Source: Litorimonas sp.
GTDB lineage: Bacteria > Pseudomonadota > Alphaproteobacteria > Caulobacterales > Maricaulaceae
DNA: 64,000 nucleotides
Assembly (NCBI GenBank): GCA_029936425.1
Contig: JAPYSU010000006.1
Coordinates: 1-64,000, forward strand
Direction: 5' to 3'
Shown here: one piece after another, positions 58,406 to 64,000 of the stretch
How positions within the stretch are numbered: the stretch's first letter is position 1
Layout: every line of letters begins with the position of its first letter
Notes under the pieces: generated by a model
The model's input: only the letters and a program-made list of their open reading frames with translations
The model's database searches: none
Told to the model about the DNA's origin: nothing
Made by a program: the position numbers and the translations under genes

Positions 58406-59293
58406 CTAATGCTTCCCCTTCAGAGCTCGTCCGGCGACGGCGTCCAGCTTTGCCAATAATTTCGAGTCCCGATTTTCAGGAGAGGTAATGAGCGCCACAT
58501 CCAGATTGGTTTCTATTCCTTGAGGTCCGTTTTCTCTTTCGGTTCCTGCAAGAGAATTGACCAGAATTCGTACTGTTTCGCGCGCTTTATCGGCGTTTTT
58601 CAACAGCACTTGTATGACCGCCGCAACATCCACATTTCCGTGGACGTCGTGCCAACAGTCATAATCCGTCACCATGCCAATTGTGGCATATGGAAGTTCG
58701 GCCTCGCGGGCGAGCTTGGCTTCGGGCATATTTGTCATGCCGATGATATCACAGCCCCACTGACGATAAAGCTGGCTCTCTGCACGCGTGGAAAATTGCG
58801 GGCCTTCGATGGCGAGATAGTTTCCGCCGCGATGCACGTTTGCGCCCGCCGCCTCGGCGGCGTTGGCCGCCAGTTCTGCGAGGCGCGCGCAAACCGGGTC
58901 GGCCAGGCTGACATGGGCCACGCACCCCTCTCCGAAAAAGGATTTTTCCCGCTTGAACGTGCGGTCAATAAATTGATCGACCACCACAAAATCGCCTGGC
59001 GGGAACTGCTCCTGCAAAGAGCCAACTGCTGAGAGCGACAAAATATCCGTGCACCCGGCGCGTTTCAGCGCATCGATATTGGCGCGGTAATTAACGTCGG
59101 AGGGGGACAGAGCATGGGCGCGGCCATGACGCGGCAAGAAACGAAGCTTAATGCCGTCCAGCTCCGCGAATAAAATCTGATCTGACGGCTTGCCCCAGGG
59201 CGTCTCTATTTCGACCCACTCCCGGTTATCCAGCCCGTCAATATCGTACAGGCCTGACCCGCCCAAAATGCCAATTACCCAGTCTTTGCTCAT
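58406..59293 (-). CDS. mtnP: S-methyl-5'-thioadenosine phosphorylase
   Basis: A 295-residue phosphorylase of methionine salvage. It converts methylthioadenosine and phosphate to adenine and methylthioribose-1-phosphate. The opening WVIGILGGSGLYDIDGL and segments LPRHGRAH, YRANIDALK and AIEGPQFSTRAESQ match MTA phosphorylase rather than purine nucleoside phosphorylase. The ATG at 59293 with GGAGAAG is preferred over the one at 59305. No other mtn genes lie in the window. Confidence 0.94.
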   Translation of the reverse strand: MSKDWVIGILGGSGLYDIDGLDNREWVEIETPWGKPSDQILFAELDGIKLRFLPRHGRAHALSPSDVNYRANIDALKRAGCTDILSLSAVGSLQEQFPPGDFVVVDQFIDRTFKREKSFFGEGCVAHVSLADPVCARLAELAANAAEAAGANVHRGGNYLAIEGPQFSTRAESQLYRQWGCDIIGMTNMPEAKLAREAELPYATIGMVTDYDCWHDVHGNVDVAAVIQVLLKNADKARETVRILVNSLAGTERENGPQGIETNLDVALITSPENRDSKLLAKLDAVAGRALKGKH

Positions 59294-59351
59294 ATTCTTC
59301 TCCATAAAACTGCCATGGCAGAGACCATCGCTTTGCTCAAGCTACTCCCAT

Positions 59352-59377
59352 AAAAAAACCCGCCAGATGGCGGGTTT
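59352..59377 (-). terminator. terminator of the M13 peptidase gene
   Basis: Minus strand CCCGCCA/TGGCGGG with a 2-nt loop and seven T, 22 bp after the M13 stop codon. Confidence 0.85.
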
Positions 59378-59398
59378 GTGAGATTTTGTATCCTTTGG

Positions 59399-61480
59399 TT
59401 ACCAGATTTCAACGCGTTCTTCCGGCGGAAGATATAGATCATCTTCCGGAGTCACATTGAAAGCGTCATACCAGGCATCAACATTTCGGACGATACCGTT
59501 GGTTCGATACTCACCCGGGCTATGTGGCCCATTTTTCAACTGTGTCAGCATGGCATCCTCACGGAATTTTATTTGCCAAATCTGAGCCCAGGCCATGAAG
59601 AAGCGCTGGTCGCCGGTTAAGCCATTAATGACGGGAGCTTCTTCGCCGTTAAGAGACTTCTTATAAGCCTGATAGGCCATATTTACGCCCGTCAAATCGC
59701 CGATGTTTTCACCGAGAGAAAGCTGGCCATTGACGTTCTCACCGGGAAGGGGTTCAAACTCATCATATTGAGCCACGAGTGCTTTGGCCCTTTCGGAGAA
59801 GGCTTCGCCGTCTTCCTCGGTCCACCAGTCGCGTTGAAGGCCATTCCCATCCGTCTTGCGGCCTTGATCATCAAAACCGTGACCCATTTCATGACCGATA
59901 ACCGCGCCGATACCGCCATAATTCACGGCAGGGTCTGCATTCGGATCAAAGAAAGGGGCTTGCAAAATAGCCGCTGGGAAAACAATTTCGTTTAGCGAGG
60001 CATTATAATAGGCATTTACGGTTTGTGGATTCATGCCCCACTCATCGCGGTCGATAGGCCCGCCAAGCTTATCAATGTCCTGTTTCCATTCCCATGCATT
60101 TGCAGATTTAACCGTTCCGATAAGGTCATTCCGGTCCACCTGAAGGTCAGAATAATCCGTCCAGACATCAGGGTAGCCGATTTTGGGATTAAACTTGGCG
60201 AGTTTATCCTGGGCTTGAACCTTGGTTTCTTCGCCCATCCAGTCAAGGTTATCGATGCCTTCTTTAAAGGCTGCACGAAGGTTCTCGATCAAAGCGTCCA
60301 TTTTTTCTTTGGACTCTTCCGGAAAATGTTTCTCAACATAGACCTTGCCGACAACTTCGCCCATGGAGCCATCAATCTGATCCACGGCGCGCTTCCATCG
60401 AGCTTGTTGCTCAGGAGTCCCGCGCAAGGCTGTTCCATAAAAGGCAAAATTGGCGTCATCAATGCGCTTGGGAAGATAGGCGGCTTTACGGCTCACATAG
60501 CCCGCAGCCATGTAATCTTTCAACACATCCAGATCCGCTTCGGCGAACGCTTTCGCCATGCCTTCAAAGGCATCTTTTTCACGGATAACGAATTCGGTTT
60601 GGTCTGACAGACCTGCTGCTTCCAGCATGGGATCAAAAGGAAAACCTTCTGCATAGGCTTTCAGCTCTTCGAGAGTCATTTTATTATAAGTCAGACTACG
60701 GTCACGTCGCTTTTCAGGCTTCCATTGAGGTTCGGCCAAAGTTTTCTCAAACTCATAGACATTTTGAGCGCGCTCTGCTGGATTTTCCATGCCGAGTTCG
60801 GTCATCAAAGTCGTAAGATATTCGACATAACCCGCGCGAACAGCGTCAGACTTCTCGCCTTCATCAAAATAGTAATCCCGGTTGGGAAGGCCCAAGCCGG
60901 ATTGAGTCATATAAACGATATAAGCTGTCGGATCTTTGAGATCGACTCCGACATAAGGCACCATTGGCGCGCGAATTCCCATGGCCGGGTCGCCCATCAG
61001 AGCTGCAACACCCGCTTTGTCTTCAACACTTTGGATACGGTCAATATCGGCTTGAATAGGCTCCAGACCAGCTGCTTCTATGGCGTCAGTATCCATAAAC
61101 GCTGCGTAGAAATCGCCGATTTTCTGTTCGTTTGAACCCAACTCAGCCTCTTGTGAGGCGGCTTCTTCAATGATTGCGCGAACATCCGCCTGGGATTCAT
61201 CCCGAAGAATATTGAAGCTGCCATAAGAGGAGCGATCAGCAGGAATTTCTGTTTGCTCCAGCCATTTCCCATTCACATATTCAAAAAAATTGTCGCCAGG
61301 GTCGACAGATTCATCGACATATTCCATCGCAATACCAAATTCGCCGAGTTTGGGCGTGGTCGGCATGGTCTGCGTGACGTCAGTCTGGGTTTCCTCAGAC
61401 GGCGCTTCATCTGAATTGCCACCACAGGCCACAAGACCAATCACCATCAGGCTTGGAATAATCAGTTTCAAAGATTTCAT
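59399..61480 (-). CDS. M13 family (neprilysin-like) metallopeptidase, lipoprotein
   Basis: A 693-residue zinc endopeptidase. The lipobox LVAC lipidates the N-terminus after the signal. The active site is VIGHEMGHGFDDQG (HExxH), with the third ligand Glu in GENIGDLTG and the substrate-binding NAYYNASLNEI. The C-terminal EYRTNGIVRNVDAWYDAF closes the M13 fold. GAGG lies 9 bases before the ATG at 61480, whereas the ATG at 61495 has none. It degrades peptides in the periplasm or at the surface, as bacterial PepO-type enzymes do. Confidence 0.94.
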   Translation of the reverse strand: MKSLKLIIPSLMVIGLVACGGNSDEAPSEETQTDVTQTMPTTPKLGEFGIAMEYVDESVDPGDNFFEYVNGKWLEQTEIPADRSSYGSFNILRDESQADVRAIIEEAASQEAELGSNEQKIGDFYAAFMDTDAIEAAGLEPIQADIDRIQSVEDKAGVAALMGDPAMGIRAPMVPYVGVDLKDPTAYIVYMTQSGLGLPNRDYYFDEGEKSDAVRAGYVEYLTTLMTELGMENPAERAQNVYEFEKTLAEPQWKPEKRRDRSLTYNKMTLEELKAYAEGFPFDPMLEAAGLSDQTEFVIREKDAFEGMAKAFAEADLDVLKDYMAAGYVSRKAAYLPKRIDDANFAFYGTALRGTPEQQARWKRAVDQIDGSMGEVVGKVYVEKHFPEESKEKMDALIENLRAAFKEGIDNLDWMGEETKVQAQDKLAKFNPKIGYPDVWTDYSDLQVDRNDLIGTVKSANAWEWKQDIDKLGGPIDRDEWGMNPQTVNAYYNASLNEIVFPAAILQAPFFDPNADPAVNYGGIGAVIGHEMGHGFDDQGRKTDGNGLQRDWWTEEDGEAFSERAKALVAQYDEFEPLPGENVNGQLSLGENIGDLTGVNMAYQAYKKSLNGEEAPVINGLTGDQRFFMAWAQIWQIKFREDAMLTQLKNGPHSPGEYRTNGIVRNVDAWYDAFNVTPEDDLYLPPEERVEIW

Positions 61481-61595
61481 TATTGTCGTCCTCATTTTCT
61501 ATTTTTATGACTAACCCGTTTATCGGATTAAATTTTTGTATTGGCCTTTAATTGGGGCTTCCCTCCCCGTTTTGCAACTTGTTCCAGCAAAATAC

Positions 61596-64000
61596 CTATT
61601 CGGCCGGGGCTGGAACGCCGCTACCGGAAGAAGGCTTGGAGGGTCCTTCTACGATTTCCATATCCTCCAAGGCCAGAATCATATCGGGATCATAATTAGC
61701 GCCCAGTCCAGGCTGTTTTTCCCCGCGCCATAGACCTCGGAACGTCCGCGTAATGTCAACGCCAATGCCGTACATGGCCGGCACTAACATCAAAGTGAGG
61801 AAGAAATCGAACAACACACCGAAGGCAAGCGCCACAACCATAGGTTTGAGGAATTCCGCCTGACTAGAAGTTTCAAACAAAATGGGCGTAATCCCGACAA
61901 AGGTCGTCACGGAGGTCAGCAGGATTGGACGGAAACGCGCCACGCAGGCATCGAGCATGGCTTGATAAGCGCCCACGCCTTTGGCCCTCAACCGATTAAC
62001 GTAGTCAATCAGAACGAGGTTATCATTGACGGCAACGCCCCCGGCCGCGAACAACCCAAAGAGAGAGAACATTCCAAAAGGAACGCCAGTGATGATATTT
62101 CCGAAAATCATACCGACCAGCGCGAAAGGCAGAGCGACCATAATCAGGAGCGGCTGCGCATAGGAGCGGAAGGCGATTGCCAACAGAATATACATCGAAA
62201 AGAGAATAACTATTCCGGACGTCTTGAGCTCTCTCACGAGGTTGGCCTGAACTTCATCATCGCCAACATTAATCCGCGTGACGCGAGGATTTCGAAGCTC
62301 CCATTGTGGGAAAAAGTTCTCGTTCATATCGGCTTTGATCTCAGCGACTTCCGTCTGCTCGCCGCGAACCCGACCGCCGGTATACGTCACCTGCTTTCGG
62401 TCACGACGCTGAATGCGTCCGATCCCATCGGCAAAAGTCACATCAGCGACAGAGAAAAGCGGGACTTCCACGCCGTCCGCCGCGCGAATACGTAATGACT
62501 TGAGGCTATCAATGCTTTCGCGCGCGGCTTCGGGGTAACGCACCATGACACGAACATCTTCGCCGTTTCGCGGAAGGCGCTGAACTTCGCGTCCAAAAAA
62601 GGCTTCCCGAACCTGGCGGGTCACATCCTGTAGGGTGATGCCAAGTGTTTCAGCGCCCGGTTTCAGAGTAAACTGAATTTCGCGCGCCGAACTTTCCAGA
62701 CCGTCCCAGGCTCTTGGGACTTGAGCATAGCTTTCTATTTGTTCTTTTATTTCTTTAATCGCCACTTCCAACGCGTCAGCATCTGCTGAGGCAACGCCGT
62801 AATAAAGTCCGCCGCCGCCATTTCCGCCGCCTTCGGTTGTGCCGTAATTAACGCGGTAGGCGTCCGGAATGGGACCGACATATTGCTCAAGTTTATCGGC
62901 GATCATCTTAGTCGAAACGCCGGGTCTTTCTGAATTCAATCCAAGATAGCCTTCAACGCGGTTGCCTTCAGCAATGGTGGCTGGGCGCGTAATCAAATCC
63001 CAATCAATTTCGAAATCACTCTGAGTGTTTTCGTTTAATTCGGCAATTCCGCTATCAAGCTGATCACGCACTTGATTAAGGCGTTTAAACGTTGTGCCTT
63101 CCGGGAAACGCGCAGAGAATTGGATCATATCGGCTTCGACTTCCGGCAAGAACGCCGCCGGCGCCACACCCGACATCAATAAAGCCATGGCCATGCCGAA
63201 TAATCCGATAAATGCAGAGACGGTGACATAACGCCAATGAATGAGCGTTGCGACGAGAGGACGGAAGATTTTTACCGCAAACGTATTGAGGCTGTCCGCC
63301 ACTTTTGTTTGGAATCTAAGAAGGCGGTTTTGGCTCGGTTCAACATGTTTCAGATGCCGCAAATGGGCCGGAAGAACAAAAAAGGCTTCGATAAGAGAAA
63401 ACGCCAGAACGGCAATAACGACCAGACTGATCTGCGCCGTAATGGCGCGAATAGGCCCGGTGAACAACATGAAGGGGACGAACATCAAAATGGTCGTAAT
63501 AACTGCAAAGAAAACCGGCTTGATGACCATATTGGCCCCGGCAATTGCTCCGCGTTGACCCGAAATACCATTTTCTACGTGGAAATGAACCGATTCCCCG
63601 ACCACAATCGCGTCATCCACCACAATCCCAATCACCAAGAGGAAAGCAAACAGGCTAATCATATTTAGAGTGATACCAAGAAACGGTGCAATCGCGATCG
63701 CGCCTGCAAAGGCCGCCGCAATGCCAACTGTCACCCACAGCGCCACTGCTGGCCGTAGGAATAACATCAGCACGATCAAAACAAGAATCATCCCTGAAAT
63801 CGCATTACTGCCAATCAGACTCATCCGGCTGTCAAACATGGTGGAGCCATCAAAATGAATCTCGAAGTTCAAATTCGGCGGAAGCTTGTCGGCAATATCT
63901 TTTTCAAACTGACGAATAGCTTCGCCGGACTCCGAAATGTCCATAGTATCCGGAGATGAAACCCGAAAAATTGATGTGGGCTGCCCCTTGAACCGAGCGT
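61596..64000 (-). CDS. RND efflux transporter permease subunit, N-terminus cut by window edge
   Basis: The coding frame runs off the right end of the window. An internal ATG at 63944 is not the start, because in-frame sequence (RFKGQPTSIFRVSSPDT) continues to 64000. About 800 residues are visible. They include periplasmic loops, the membrane blocks ISLFAFLLVIGIVVDDAIVVGESV with the paired Asp proton-relay residues, and FGMFSLFGLFAAGGVAVNDNLVLIDYVN. The C-terminus ends in a charged tail. It belongs to the AcrB/MexB superfamily, closer to the cation/hydrophobe divergent branch. Partners would lie beyond the window. Confidence 0.93.
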   Translation of the reverse strand, partial: ARFKGQPTSIFRVSSPDTMDISESGEAIRQFEKDIADKLPPNLNFEIHFDGSTMFDSRMSLIGSNAISGMILVLIVLMLFLRPAVALWVTVGIAAAFAGAIAIAPFLGITLNMISLFAFLLVIGIVVDDAIVVGESVHFHVENGISGQRGAIAGANMVIKPVFFAVITTILMFVPFMLFTGPIRAITAQISLVVIAVLAFSLIEAFFVLPAHLRHLKHVEPSQNRLLRFQTKVADSLNTFAVKIFRPLVATLIHWRYVTVSAFIGLFGMAMALLMSGVAPAAFLPEVEADMIQFSARFPEGTTFKRLNQVRDQLDSGIAELNENTQSDFEIDWDLITRPATIAEGNRVEGYLGLNSERPGVSTKMIADKLEQYVGPIPDAYRVNYGTTEGGGNGGGGLYYGVASADADALEVAIKEIKEQIESYAQVPRAWDGLESSAREIQFTLKPGAETLGITLQDVTRQVREAFFGREVQRLPRNGEDVRVMVRYPEAARESIDSLKSLRIRAADGVEVPLFSVADVTFADGIGRIQRRDRKQVTYTGGRVRGEQTEVAEIKADMNENFFPQWELRNPRVTRINVGDDEVQANLVRELKTSGIVILFSMYILLAIAFRSYAQPLLIMVALPFALVGMIFGNIITGVPFGMFSLFGLFAAGGVAVNDNLVLIDYVNRLRAKGVGAYQAMLDACVARFRPILLTSVTTFVGITPILFETSSQAEFLKPMVVALAFGVLFDFFLTLMLVPAMYGIGVDITRTFRGLWRGEKQPGLGANYDPDMILALEDMEIVEGPSKPSSGSGVPAPAE

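Noticed and set aside
1..64000. Mobile elements, prophage, CRISPR arrays or a replication origin
   Set aside because: I found no transposase, integrase, phage structural gene, regularly spaced direct repeats or DnaA-box cluster.

Overview
The window is chromosomal DNA from an alphaproteobacterium, most likely a stalked or marine member of the Caulobacterales/Maricaulales (a Hyphomonadaceae- or Robiginitomaculum-like lineage). The evidence is a full-length CtrA master regulator with CtrA boxes (TTAA-N7-TTAA) upstream of several genes, an HWE-family sensor kinase, a FATGUY-type single-domain response regulator, and many Ala/Gly-rich envelope lipoproteins with TonB-dependent and RND transport. 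The species assignment is inference. I see no insertion sequences, prophage, CRISPR array or replication origin. Gene density is normal and the sequence reads as core genome with some lineage-specific envelope genes.

Layout. 1-920: a cluster of hairpin-forming GC-rich repeats and tRNA-Val. 0.9-6 kb: a HEAT-like secreted protein coupled to the Mrp/ApbC Fe-S carrier, and an opposing four-gene operon (two YbjQ proteins, a monoacylglycerol-lipase-like hydrolase, a small ArsC-family protein). 6-12 kb: a Met-rich FAS1 lipoprotein, gshB with an acyl-CoA ligase and a nitroreductase, msrA, an N-formylglutamate amidohydrolase and tRNA-Ser. 12-19 kb: Nudix hydrolase, FemAB-like acyltransferase, a cation/proton antiporter, and a class A PBP preceded by two CtrA boxes. 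19-30 kb: purU, M49 and S9 peptidases, HIT protein, TPR and VOC proteins, trkH, hslO.

30-36 kb: ctrA, divergent from a FliJ-like coiled-coil gene, then three tandem paralogous lipoprotein/beta-barrel genes. One of these carries a long Tyr-Gly-Gln-rich repeat resembling eukaryotic prion-like domains. 36-39 kb: an overlapping operon of pyridoxal kinase, serine beta-lactamase-like hydrolase and two PaaI thioesterases. 39-45 kb: a LOV-domain HWE histidine kinase, RNase D and the LPS-export genes lptC-lptA-lptB, a FATGUY response regulator and mscL. 45-50 kb: ihfB, rpsA, an IscU/SufU-like scaffold, cysK and a MoeB/ThiF-like enzyme.

50-54 kb: an operon of 2-hydroxyacid dehydrogenase, exported metallo-beta-lactamase-fold hydrolase, class IV aminotransferase and sulfotransferase-like P-loop protein. 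54-64 kb: an SH3 protein behind a perfect CtrA box, a 23-residue membrane miniprotein, a TonB receptor-PepSY-small membrane protein iron operon, mtnP, an M13 metallopeptidase and a truncated RND efflux pump running off the right edge.

The linking theme is envelope biology under cell-cycle control: CtrA itself, a CtrA-boxed PBP, a CtrA-boxed periplasmic SH3 protein, LPS export and several outer-membrane lipoproteins lie in one neighbourhood. The less familiar parts are the Tyr/Gly/Gln-repeat barrel family, the aminotransferase-sulfotransferase operon, and the PepSY gene that has no conventional start codon.
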